Source: Chiridota heheva (Eukaryota > Echinodermata > Holothuroidea > Apodida > Chiridotidae). Taken from it: DNA of 64,000 nt. The notes under the pieces were generated by a model, which saw only the letters and a list, made by a program, of their open reading frames with translations, was not told where the DNA came from and searched no databases. Both the position numbers and the translations under genes were made by a program. Positions 34,844 through 46,966 of the stretch are shown piece by piece; within the stretch, counting starts at the first letter, position 1, and each line of letters opens with the position of its first letter. The stretch is taken from positions 143,501 through 207,500 of the forward strand of contig JAIGNY010002010.1 in the NCBI GenBank assembly GCA_020152595.1. Direction: 5' to 3'.

Positions 34844-35084
34844 CATAGTTGCAAGCAGCCCAAAGATACTAGTTGTATCATATCTTTACAAGCAAATTCT
34901 GGTCTTTAAAATTCAGCCTAAAAAAAGTCTTTCACAGCTAAGTCAGCAACCCCCTGGTAAAATGTACATGGCATGATTATTATCGAGATGTTCCATATTC
35001 CACTGGCAATTGCTACTATGTCTGATTACAATCTCAACACATACTGTTGTGTGATATAGAGTCAACTACAGATACAAAAGCTTG

Positions 35085-35134
35085 TAAATCTGCATTTAGA
35101 TCTATCACCTCTTGTTAAATCTGCTTCAAGAATT
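35085..35134 (-). repeat. Source-like inverted copy of 34756-34805
   Basis: The minus strand reads TTCTTGAAGCAGATTTAACA onward, matching the insert 330 bp to the left. Which copy is the source cannot be told from this window alone, but the insert is the one bounded by direct repeats. Confidence 0.85.
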
Positions 35135-35509
35135 TGAAAACATTTTGCTCTATAATTTTGAGAAAGACAACCATACTTGGGAAATTTTGTGATCGTCATC
35201 ACTTTCCCTGGCTCTTGATATGTTCTGCAGTATTCATCGTCATGGCAATGAAGAGGTGTGAGATTACGTAAATGTACAATATCATGCAAGTAAATATAAC
35301 ATAACCTGAAGGTGCATTTTTGATAAAATCACAAAATGGCTTTCAATCTGCAGTGGGTTGTACAGTGTGTGAAGTATTGCACAGTGCTGCAGCACATACA
35401 TACTATGCACATGCATCTACTAAATTAAATTGAGTTCTCTGATGATACAGGTAACACGGGTGCATTTTTCTTCATATTCTATCAAATACAGACACTGCAC
35501 ACTTTTAAT

Positions 35510-35653
35510 CAGGGTTTGAAAAACCACTCGCCCGCTCGCCACAGGCGAGTAAAAAAAAAAAAATTGAAATATTATAATATACTATAGGCTTACACACTTA
35601 AGTAAGCCTCACCAAGTTTGGCAAGTAACTTTTTTTGTATTTTTCCAACCCTG
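35510..35653. mobile_element. Family H MITE, copy 1 (144 bp, hAT-like ends)
   Basis: The left end is CAGGGTTTGAAAAACCACTC, and the right end on the opposite strand is CAGGGTTGGAAAAATACAAA. The interior ATTATAATATACTA block is shared with 56681-56846. CAGGG termini are usual in hAT elements. No clear 8-bp duplication survives here. Confidence 0.75.
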
Positions 35654-36959
35654 ATCATACCTTAGATAAACATTAAAACCATCATCCTGAAAAAATACTG
35701 CTCTTGCAATTCAGATAGACTCTACTATTCATCAAAAGCAAAACTAAAACAGGCAAATTTAACAAAAAGTAAAGTATAAATTATTGTATGTTTGTTTCAA
35801 TGAAATTAACTACAAAACCTACAAGCAATCGGTAGTTTTTTTCATTATACTGCATCTCAAATTTCTAAATTACAACCCATGTAGCAAAAAGAAACAACTT
35901 TTTAGCTCAGGATAGAGTGTAAAACTACAACAAGATTAGCATCTAATCTATAATAAATTCATATGTTCAGTATCTCTGATAAAATTTCTTGACAAATCTT
36001 TCTGACCATCTGACAAATTGCCACTTTGAAGCCTTGGAGCAGTCAGGTGAAATTGTATCCAAATATCGAGTATATATCTCTGGTCTCAAGGAATTTTTAA
36101 AGATTCTTGTTTTCTTATGTACAGTGGATTATACCTAAGGGTGTAACCTTACAGTACGTCCAGAAGAATAACAAAGAATTGTAAATCTGAACTTAATTAT
36201 TGCCATTTTTCATTCTGGGGTGATGACATACTGTACACTGTAATTGAAACTCACCAAACACTAGGTATATTTGCATCATGTTAGTCTACAGTGCTTGTCT
36301 TTAAACACTGAAAATATTTAGAAGAAAACAATTTAGTTATTCCTGCATCAATCTAGAATTTATAAATAGTTCAAAAATGAATCGTTTCGGGATTGAAAGA
36401 TAATTATATTGAAATTTTGAGTTTTCTATACCAATTGACCATGAACTAACCTCGTTATGTATAATTTTGTACACAAAAAAACGTAATTATTAAGATGAAT
36501 TACTATGAAGAATCTTAAGGGTAGTACTCGGGGTTTATAAAACAACAGCAAGATCAATTTTGTCTCAACATTTATCATAAATTATTACAAAAGCTATGTA
36601 TATTATAAAAAATGTACTGTATGTCTTTTTAGGGTAGAATAGAGAGCGCCTGGTCAACACCCAAAACAATAATAAAAAGTTATAAAATGAAAGAAAACTA
36701 CTTCGTTCTTGAAGGAATTTAACATTCAAAGCACTGTAGACCACTCCAAAGAGGGTAAGGCTTTAGTTTGACATGACCTGGTGATCATAACCAGTGTCTG
36801 TTTGATCCACAAGTGAGAATGTTGATCAAGAGTGGATGAACATTCTTTTTATCCTGATCTTTTAAAAAAATAATCAGAGACCCAGGTAGGAGGGTGATGA
36901 TCCCTATAGTCAGGATTGCCATTTACCATTTGACCCTTACAGAAATCACATATATTGCT
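35654..36959. other. No gene; fragment related to the 8.6-kb MITE
   Basis: Bases 36770-36925 carry TGGTGATCATAACC, CCACAAGTGAGAATGTTGAT and ATGATCCCTATAGTCAGGAT, the same kind of GATC/CAGGATC wording as 8480-8750. The rest is AT-rich and unassigned. Confidence 0.45.
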
Positions 36960-38395
36960 TCCTATCTGGCATATATCAAGGTGTATAGGGGTGTATAGGG
37001 CTTTATATAGCCATATAAAATTTGATATGATTCCATATATAAGGAAATTTTATTTATATCTCAAGTTTTATGGTAAGGTTTGGTTTAATGGGGTTTAACG
37101 GCATTGTGACAGAGTCAAGCGTGCCAAGAGGGTGTTTAAATAATTAAGATGCAAAGGTTAGGAAAGAGATGCATTGGAAGAGGAAAGGATGGAGAGGAGT
37201 GAAAATATTAGAGGAAATAACTTGTAGATGGAAAGGTGGTAAGAAGGAGAGAGGGGGAGGGCAGTCAGATATATTATATACAGAAGGAATATTTTATTTG
37301 AAATAAAAACTTTATACATTCTGTATAAAGCCAGATAAAGTACATGTATATACAGATGGTATATTTTATATGTATACAGATTTATATGGCTGTATAAAGA
37401 ATGATATACAGTACCTTAGTAGATATATAAAGTTTATATACATATAAGGATGTATACAACTATATAAAGTCAGATATAGCATATACAGAGGGCATGTTTT
37501 ATTGTGCATATACAGATTTATATGGCTTTATAAAGCATGATATACCTATACAAAATTTATATACAAATAAGGATTATACAAGTGTATAAAGCCAGATATA
37601 AGTATATACAGATGGCTTATTTTATATTCATATACAGATATAAATGGCTTTATATATCTTAGTAGATATATGTTTATATACATATATGGAGATTTATATA
37701 TACAAAGGGCGTATTTTATAATATATACAGATTTAAATGGCTATATAAAGCATGATATACCTTTAAGAAGATATATAACGTTTATATGCATATATGGATG
37801 TATACAACTATATAAAGCCAGATATATTGACTTATTTTGTAATTTATTCAGATTTAAATGGGATGATATACATATAACGTTTGTATATAAATGTCTATGA
37901 GAGCCAGATAAAGTTTATACAGAGGGCTTATTTTATATGTATATACAGATTTATATGGCTTTATAAAGCATGATACACCATAGTAGATATAAAAGTTTAT
38001 ATACATATAAGGATGTATACAATTATATAAAGCCAGATATAGTATATACAGAGGCTTATTTCATATGTATATACCTTAATAGATATATACAATTCATATG
38101 CATATATGGATAAGTATACAACTATATAAAGCCATATATAGTATATACAGAGGGCTTATTTTATAATATATACAGATTTAAATGGCTATATAAAGCATGA
38201 TATACCATATAGTACATACATTTTATATACATATAAGGATGTATACAACTATATAAAGTCAGATATAGTTGATACAGAGGGCTTATTTTATATGTTTATA
38301 CAGATTTATATGGCTTTATAAAGCATGATATATTTAAGGAGATAAATAAAGTTTATGAAAAAATATGGATGAATGCAACCTTATGAAGCTGCATA
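36960..38395. repeat. TATA-rich degenerate tandem array (~95-130-bp units)
   Basis: About ten units each contain GGATGTATACAACTATATAA, AGCCAGATATAG, CAGAGGGCTTATTTTATATG, CAGATTTATATGGCTTTATA and AAGCATGATATACC. Unit length varies from about 95 to 131 bp. The array runs directly into the (AT)n block at 38406. A related array in the opposite orientation lies at 45655-46430. Confidence 0.85.
37077..37140 (-). mobile_element. Possible LINE 3' tail
   Basis: GGTTTGGTTTAATGGGGTTT and ACGGCATTGTGACAGAGTCA resemble the minus-strand LINE 3' ends at 11486 and 58580. A purine-rich stretch (37141-37270) follows, as it does beside the 58580 copy. Confidence 0.45.
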
Positions 38396-38403
38396 TAGTA
38401 TGC

Positions 38404-39425
<1,022 letters not shown>

Positions 39426-39984
39426 CACTCTTAGAAAAAGGTTCTTTAAGGTCCCCAGTGGAACCCTAAGGTTCATTACAGAACCTAGAGGTTTTTTGAG
39501 AGGTAGAAGGGTTCTTTCTGGTTGGTCAGGGTTCATTTTGGGACCTTATTCCTTCAGTTTGTAAAAATTCTTTACAATTTTCTATAATTTTCAGAAAAGC
39601 ATCAGACATAATTGACAAATTATTTCTTGAATGTTTAGACCTTAGGAGCAGAGAAATCACTTAAAATACTATTTCAAATATACAATTGTTTCGATAAATA
39701 ATTAGTTTGTGATAATGAAAATGCAGTATTTTCAGATCAATTTATTGACTATAGACTAATGATGTTTGATCCCGTAAATCACAAAAATAAAACAAATGCA
39801 TTCTTAAAACATAGGATACCTACCTTGTAGAAATTTAGAATATAATTTTAGCCAAATCCAATATCAAGGAAAAAATTATGATCTACAAATTTGGAGAAAA
39901 CTTGGGTTGGAATTCAACTTTCTAACACAAACTTTTCACATAATGCCACTTACATTAAACAATGTTAAGATGATTAGAATATCA

Positions 39985-40060
39985 GCCAATCAATGCCAAT
40001 TTCCACTAACGTCCGCAAAATAGATATATAAAGGAGTTGAGGCTGCGCGCGGTGGGCATT
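39985..40060 (+). promoter_or_regulatory. Possible TATA-type promoter
   Basis: A CCAAT-like AGCCAATCAATG (39986) is followed 37 bases on by GATATATAAAGGAG (40023) and a GC-rich GGCTGCGCGCGGTGGG. The spacing fits a core promoter, but no reading frame or clear donor follows, so use is unproven. Confidence 0.3.
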
Positions 40061-40192
40061 TTTCAATGAGATATCAGCGTAAATTCTATCGCACTCAATT
40101 AAGCTGTACTATACTGTCAACATTAGCAGATTAGACAGGCTCAAAGGATATCGTCATATTGAAAGAGTGAGTTGCGAGTTTTGGTTTAACTT

Positions 40193-40668
40193 GAAAGGAA
40201 TAATCTCGTGAAATTTTAATGTATGTGATAGGCCTAGGGGACAATAATTAAAAAAATACACACTGGGAAAAACTATGTTGATATCTTATTCTGATTCGGC
40301 GATATTGCACTTCAACTGTTCAAAGATTTCACCAGTGTATTAAAAAGTCACCTTGTGGTGTAAAGTGTATTGTCATAATTTTACATTCACGACAATTTTT
40401 ACATATTTCTTTCAACATGAATTACTTCTTTCTAAATAATTGGAAATTTTTGTTCAATTATTGAGTATGCACTTTACTCGAACATATGCTTTTTCCCAGA
40501 TCTGCCTATGACATGTGCCTTACACAGTTTAAAGAAAAGAAGTATTTTTTGTTGAAGTTAAGAATTATCTAGGCTCTATAACGGAATAAGATATCAACAT
40601 AGGTTTTTCACCAAATTGTTTCTTCACTTATCCTCTATGTATGAAAATTCACGGGAATATTCCTTTAA
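40193..40668. mobile_element. Family A MITE, copy 4, inside the family C element
   Basis: The right end is CACGGGAATATTCCTTTAAT. The left end GAAAGGAATAATCTCGTGAA is diverged. The inverted subterminal ATATCTTATTCTGATTCGGC and AACGGAATAAGATATCAACA blocks confirm the pairing. Confidence 0.6.
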
Positions 40669-40898
40669 TTATGGTAAAAATCGTACCTCGCCTTAACACA
40701 TGATGGATGGAAATTGCTTCAGTCCCGTTATTTTAAATATAAAACACATATGAATATTATAAACATATATATAAAGAACCCCTATAGGTTCCACCTATAA
40801 CCTTATTTCATAAAGTTTTGAGGTTCATGGGGAACCTACTATATATAGATGGTTCCTTGAAGAACCTCAGTGGTTTCCAAATATGTGACAAGCTATAG

Positions 40899-42113
40899 AA
40901 CCTTAAAAGGTTCCATGGAGAACCTTAAAAGGTTCCACGGAGAACCTTAAAAAGGTTCCACGGAGAACCTTAAAAGGTTCCACGGAGAACCCTAAAAGGT
41001 TCCACGGAGAACCCTAAAAGGTTCCACGGAGAACCCTAAAAGGTTCCACGGAGAACCCTAAAAGGTTCCACGGAGAACCCTAAAAGGTTCCACGGAGAAC
41101 CCTAAAAGGTTCCACGGAGAACCCTAAAAGGTTCCACGGAGAACCTAAAAGGTTCCACGGAGAACCCTAAAAGGTTCCACGGAGAACCCTAAAAGGTTCC
41201 ACGGAGAACCCTAAAAGGTTCCACGGAGAACCTAAAAGGTTCCACGGAGAACCCTAAAAAGGTTCCACGGAGAACCCTAAAAGGTTCCACGGAGAACCTA
41301 AAAGGTTCCACGGAGAACCCTAAAAGGTTCCACGGAGAACCCTAAAAAGGTTCCACGGAGAACCCTAAAAGGTTCCACGGAGAACCCTAAAAGGTTCCAC
41401 GGAGAACCCTAAAAGGTTCCACGGAGAACCTTAAAAGGTTCCACGGAGAAACTTAAAAGGTTCCACGGAGAACCTTAAAAGGTTCCACGGAGAACCTTAA
41501 AGGTTCCACGGAGAACCTTAAAAGGTTCCACGGAGAACCTTAAAAGGTTCCACGGAGAACCTTAAAAGGTTCCACGGAGAACCTTAAAAGGTTCCACGGA
41601 GAACCTTAAAAGGTTCCACGGAGAACCTTAAAAGGTTCCACGGAGAACCTTAAAAGGTTCCACGGAGAACCTTAAAAGGTTCCACGGAGAACCTTAAACG
41701 GTTCCACGGAGAACCTTAAACGGTTCCACGGAGAACCTTAAACGGTTCCACGGAGAACCTTAAACGGTTCCACGGAGAACCTTAAAAGGTTCCACGGAGA
41801 ACCTTAAAAGGTTCCACGGAGAACCTTAAAAGGTTCCACGGAGAACCTTAAAAGGTTCCACGGAGAACCTTAAAAGGTTCCACGGAGAACCTTAAAAGGT
41901 TCCACGGAGAACCTTAAAAGGTTCCACGGAGAACCTTAAAAGGTTCCACGGAGAACCTTAAAAGGTTCCACGGAGAACCTTAAAAGGTTCCACGGAGAAC
42001 CTTAAAAGGTTCCACGGAGAACCTTAAAAGGTTCCACGGAGAACCTTAAAAGGTTCCACGGAGAACCTTAAAAGGTTCCACGGAGAACCTTAAAAGGTTC
42101 CATGGAGAACCTT
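40899..42113. repeat. 22-bp palindromic minisatellite, ~55 units
   Basis: Each unit contains AAGGTTCCACGGAGAACCTT, a perfect 7-bp inverted repeat (AAGGTTC/GAACCTT) around CACGGA. The next two bases complete the 22-bp period. Variant blocks are regional: ACCCTAAAAGG dominates 40980-41400, ACCTTAAAAGG the rest, and four consecutive AAACGG units lie at 41695-41768. The unit matches GGTTC/GAACC words in the ends of the host MITE. Confidence 0.97.
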
Positions 42114-42236
42114 GGATGCGGTGAGTCTGAGGTTCCATGGGGAACCCATATCTACCCTTGAAGAACCATATTGGGTTCCAAATATGTGACAAGCTATAGA
42201 AGCGTAAAAGGTTCCAAGGTTTTTTCTAAGAGTGTA

Positions 42237-43136
42237 AGATGAAGAAAACCAGTGGAAAATGTGTAACTTTTTACAATAATTCAGCAACATTTCCTGAAAA
42301 TGAAAGATAAATGATAGAAACTGAAGAATTTGTACCAAAATTTAAAGAAAATTTACATTTTTTCTCTTGCAGGAGGGGGTGAGAGTTAAGCGGGGTAGAG
42401 AGGAAAGCAAGAATTGAAGTTCAAACTTCCCCACCCCCCCCCCAACCCCCCAAAAAAAAAGAAAATATGCTCAAAAATAAAGGAAGTTGAATTTTTTCAT
42501 AAAGAGATCCTTATGGAAGCAAACCAATGTAGGCCTAAATATTTTTCTTTTTGCGGAATTAAAAACTATTTGTCCCCACGTTTTGCAGTTTAGTACCAAT
42601 CTAAAAGAGCCTAAAAACTTGAGTATTGTAACGGTGTATGTTTATCATCTTGAACTTGAACAACTTGCAACTTTTATTTCAATCTCTGTCGACCCCTTCC
42701 AGGATGTGAGAGATACAGTAGCTGTGAGCCCTTTAATAGTACGCATATTAGTATTGTAAAACCTCACACAGCTTAAGACTGTAACATAGATTCTGTCTGA
42801 ATTCAAAATTGAGCAGACTGACACTGGCAGACAACAGTCACTTTCTGTTATTAGATCAGAGTCATCTTTACAACCACATGGTGAGTTTTATGATGTAAAT
42901 TTGAAAGTTCTTTTCAAGATTACCATTGTTTGGCTCACTCATGACCAGTATCTGTAAAGACATATCCACTGATTTTTAAATTCCATTTATTTTGATGCAA
43001 AATATGACTTAGAGCCTAGTGTTATATAATGATCTTATTACAAACTAGTACTAACGTTAGTTCTTACAGTTTGAGCATCATTCAGATTGGGCAGAACTTT
43101 CCAGAAAATATGTGCACATGAGGGTGGGTTAGTGAC

Positions 43137-43178
<42 letters not shown>

Positions 43179-43559
43179 GGTGGCGATTTGGGATTCGGAG
43201 ATTGGTTGGTCCATGATTTGGGATGGGGGGGGCATGATTTTGGATTTGGGGGAGGGAGTAGTAGGGCCTAATTGCAGAATACCCTGCATTAGTTGCTAAG
43301 TAGGCCTAATCCACATAGCAGTTAGCCAGCTTCGTGCCCCATGGACTTTTGGAATTAATCTATGTTGAGGAATATTTAAGTCAAGCAGACATTCCCTATT
43401 TTGCATCCACGGCTCCACAGACTTTTTGAATGAAATTTACCCAATAAAATACCCCCTGGTTCGGCTCTGTGGCTCCCCGGACGTATAAGATGAAATAATG
43501 CTTGCGATGGGAAATGTTCATAATCTCATACTTACACCCTGGAGCAGTTCCAGTTCTCC
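42237..43559. other. No gene; homopolymer runs
   Basis: A C-run (42433-42444) and a T-run (43141-43173) are the main features. A 90-codon frame (42487-42759) has no recognisable homology. Confidence 0.5.
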
Positions 43560-44560
43560 CAAATAACCTAATCAATATGTACATTACACCTCACCATTAG
43601 GTGTAGACAATGCTCCTTATCATTTGTGTAAACAAAATCCCCACAAACGCTTTAATTTAAGAGAAATCATAGATACAAATATTTTCATGCAAATAAGCTA
43701 ATTAGTATGCACACACAACCCCCCAATCATGCTTATTTGAACAGTACCCATGTCCTCTACACTGTGCCAAGTTACATGAATGTACACCATTCATAACTTA
43801 AGTTATGACCTCATGTTAAACATTTGTGGACGCTGCCGCCGATGATATGACAGGATGATCCCTGTCTCTTCATCCTGCTTCAAGGCGAGACAATAAATAA
43901 CATTGTCTTGCATCTACAATTGTGAAATCATAACTTAAGTTATGCGCTCATGAATGTTAAACCTTTTGTCCAAGTTTATTATTATGCAAATAACCTAATT
44001 AATATGCACACTTCAACTCACCATTAAGTGTAGACAATGCTCTTCACATACAGTATCTGATCATTTGAGAAAACAAAATCCCCACATCCACTTTAACAGA
44101 TATCATAGATACAAATATCTTCATTATGCAAATAAGCTAATTAGTATGCACACACATACCCTAATCATGCTCACTTGAAAAGTACCCCTATGCCAACTTA
44201 CATAAATGTACACTGTTCATAACTTAAGTTATAAGACTTTAACCAAAAACTTTAACTACACCTATGCCAAGTCACATGAATGTACACCATTCATAAGAAA
44301 AACTTTAACCAAAACTTTAAACAAAACTTGAACCTGACAAATATTTGTATTGTTATGCAAATGAGATAATTAGTATGCACACACAACCCTCCAATCATGC
44401 CCATTTGATCAGTACCCATGTCCTCTACCCATATGCCAAGTCACATGAATGTACACCACTCATACACACCTTAAGTTCTGAAAACTTCAACCAAAACTTT
44501 AACCGGACACCGACGGTAGTAGAATAGCTCTACTATTCTTTGAATAGTTGAGCTAAAAAC
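43560..44560 (+). mobile_element. Helentron-like non-autonomous element, copy 2, with terminal hairpin
   Basis: Five or so tandem core units share GCAAATAAGCTAATTAGTAT, ACACACAACCC and CAGTACCCATGTCCTCTAC with copy 1 at 2960-3610. The right end reads ACCGGACACCGACGGTAGTA, followed by a hairpin CTATTC-TTTG-GAATAG (44531-44546) and then GTTGAGCTAA. A short hairpin just inside the 3' end with CTRR-type bases fits Helitron/Helentron ends. No Rep/helicase is encoded. Confidence 0.65.
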
Positions 44561-44690
44561 TGGAGTATTATAAGCAGGAGCTTATCTCATCAAGGGAGGA
44601 AGCAGTCCCAACCCAAAAAACACACACAGACACACCAAAGGAGCTGTTCAAGTTCAAAGTGCTAAACAAAAGACTTCAGGATCTTAGGAT
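44554..44690 (+). CDS. Possible exon of an unrecognised gene
   Basis: An open stretch reads through EEAVPTQKTHTDTPKELFKF and KVLNKRLQDLRIM, then meets a donor-like ATG|GTACGT near 44695. Its composition is that of a real polar, helical protein rather than repeat DNA. The upstream border is unclear: a weak AAGCAG could be the acceptor and a TAA lies at 44551. If spliced to 45141-45184 the frame stays open. I cannot name the protein. Confidence 0.3.
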
Positions 44691-45140
44691 CATGGTACGT
44701 TAAACTGCCTCTCGTCATATCATGTTATTCCATGGAGCTTTATGGGCAAAGAATGCTTACAATGAGACATAACAAAATTGTCCTGCATTGGTCTTGCTGT
44801 AAATGTTGTGTACAAGTGAATGCTTATTGCTACTTAAATGTTGACATTTTTTCAACTTGATATATTTTAGCTACTTGAATACATCACTTAGCTGACTGCA
44901 CTACAAGAAATTAATACCTCTGAAGGTATTTTTGTTTTAATCTGGTGGGCAAAAAATGAGGGTGTTGTTTTTTACACTTTTCCACAAAAAATATACAGCT
45001 ATCAAATAATTGTAATGTATTTGTCATGCTCCTATCCCCATGCAGAATGGATAGGCGTGGGTGGTGCTAATTACCAAGATGATAACCATACAGCCACACT
45101 CCTGGAAATTTCACTGTACTTCTTTTTTCTCTGTTTTTGC

Positions 45141-45184
45141 AGGTTGCTTTGCTTTCATCTCGAGGAGACTTGCCCAAAGTAAAT
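45141..45184 (+). CDS. Possible second exon of the unrecognised gene
   Basis: A good acceptor (CTCTGTTTTTGCAG) precedes 44 bases coding VALLSSRGDLPKVN. A donor GTGAGC follows directly. Phase is compatible with the candidate exon ending near 44694. The downstream Lys/Glu-rich frame (45183-45467) is probably intron read-through of a purine-rich minisatellite. Confidence 0.3.
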
Positions 45185-45284
45185 GGTGAGCAGCGGAGCT
45201 TCCAAATTCAACAAATATGAAAGTGAAAAGGTACAGCTTATTCAGCGATGTAAGAAGAAAGATGGAGCAGAAAAAGAAAGGAGT

Positions 45285-45400
45285 AGAAAAAGAGAAAGGA
45301 GCAGGAAGGGGGAAAGGAGCAACAAAGGGGAAAGGAGCAGGAAGGGTAAAAGGAGCAAGAATAGAGAAGGAAGAGCAGAAAATGAAAATAAAAAAAGGTC
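45285..45400. repeat. Purine-rich degenerate repeat (GGAGCAGGAAGGGGGAAA)
   Basis: About six imperfect ~18-bp units of AAAGGAGCA-type sequence. They give Lys/Arg/Glu-rich translations on the plus strand and Leu/Phe/Ser on the minus strand. Confidence 0.7.
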
Positions 45401-45654
45401 AAAACATTTCTGGCATAGGATAAGAAAATATTGCCATACCCAAGAGTACATATCTTTTAATTCGTAGTCTGATGTATATGTAAAAAAAAATTTTTTTTAC
45501 TTTGCCTTGTAGTAAAGTGAGTTATTACATGTGTAGTTGTAAGTTTTTATCAGATTATATTTCTAGGTCGTAGATAATATTTTCTTAAGGTTGAAAGAAA
45601 GGTTCTTGCCTAGTTGTGCTCTATTTCTGAAGTGCGATAGAAAAAGGCTTATTT

Positions 45655-46430
45655 TTATATACAGTAGCCATATAAAGCCATGTAAAGATGAATTGGCCAT
45701 ATACTGTTTGTTAATCAAATTTTATATAGCCATATAATGCCACATCTGTAAATCAAATTGTTTACAGCCATTTGAAGATTTATATGGATTGTATAAAAAA
45801 GGCTCATTTTTTATAGCCATATAAATCCATATAAAGAATTGGCCATATACCTGTGTGTTAATCAACTTTTATATACCCATATAAAGCCACATCTGTATAT
45901 CAAATTGTTTACAGCCCTATAAAGATTTATATGGATTACATAAAAAGGCATATTTTATATAGCCATATAAACCCATATAAAGAATTGATCATATATGTAC
46001 ATCAAATTTTATATACCCATATAAAGCCATATCTGTAAATCAAATTGTTTACAGCCATATAAAGATTTATATGGAATATATAGAAAAGGCTTTAATTTAT
46101 ACAGCCATAAAATGAAATGGCCATATATGTGAATCAAACTTTATATAGCCATATAAAATTTTATATGAAAAATTTCAGCACAACTTGTATGTATACAGAC
46201 TTATATGGCCCGTATAAAAGTTCAAATTTTTATAAATATACAGTATCTAGCCATATCATTTTTGTATCTATATCTGGCCATATAAAACTGTATTATCTAC
46301 AGTATATGGCCAATTCTTTATATGGCATATATCTGAATTCATATCAATCCCATATATGGCCCATATATGATATTCATATCTGGGCAATATAAAAAAAAAT
46401 TATCTGGCGCATATATGGGATTACGGTAAG
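45655..46430. repeat. TATA-rich degenerate tandem array, inverted relative to 36960-38395
   Basis: Repeated words are AGCCATATAAAGATTTATAT, AAAGCCATATCTGTAAATCA and AATTGTTTACAGCC, with units near 130-150 bp. The reverse complement of ATTTATATGGCTTTATA in the 37-kb array is the AGCCATATAAA word here. Confidence 0.75.
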
Positions 46431-46966
46431 AAAAAGACAGTGAGCGTCACTCAACCAATGGCCACTTTTCCAAAGGCTGAGCCCCGGGTAAGAAGGTGGG
46501 ATGCATACAGTATGACCAATCTCTACGCTTGGTTCTGCATATCTCAGGTAAAACCCAAAGCAGTATTAGACTGAAACCTAGAAGTTGGAACGGCCAGCAG
46601 CTCAGTTGTACTCAAATAGCTGGCTGGATATACTGTACTGTACGGTGTGGATATACCTGTACTGTAAGGTGATGAGGCCATAGCAAGGTATGTGGTGGTC
46701 AACATCCAAACAAATTGCACAAATAAAAGAAATTTAGACAAGGTGCTGTAGTCTCAAAAGATTGATACAGTATGCGGGATGTAGAAGCCTAAAACAGACC
46801 TTGTTAAATATAAATAAACAATTATTGTCATACAGTATATCATTTGAGTATTTGAAAAGAAATGTTATACTTACTATACCAGTGCCCTAGCTTTGTTGTT
46901 TCAGAGGGGCGACCTGCCCCACCCCTCCCCACACCCTTGTGGTCAGCTCCACTTATCAGAAAATCA
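46431..46966. other. No gene seen
   Basis: Contains a short TACTGTACTGTACGG-type repeat near 46630-46665. Frames on both strands are unremarkable. Confidence 0.5.

Larger units (their letters stand above)
39426..42234. mobile_element. Family C MITE with TA duplication and a giant internal minisatellite
   Basis: The left end CACTCTTAGAAAAAGGTTC and the right end, read on the minus strand, CACTCTTAGAAAAAACCTTG are inverted and abut TA on both sides (39424-39425; 42235-42236), as in Tc1/mariner-type insertions. GGTTC/GAACC words fill both flanks of the interior. The block ATATGTGACAAGCTATAGAA occurs twice (40880 and 42183), one at each side of the array. About 1.2 kb near the left (39550-40780) is unrelated and includes a family A MITE, so it is probably an insertion. 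Confidence 0.8.

Noticed and set aside
40899-42113. CRISPR array or transcription terminators
   Set aside because: The hairpin units are tandem without spacers. They are a minisatellite inside a MITE.
45183-45467. Lys/Arg/Glu-rich 94-codon protein
   Set aside because: It is a translation of a purine-rich degenerate repeat, and the start overlaps a better splice donor reading.
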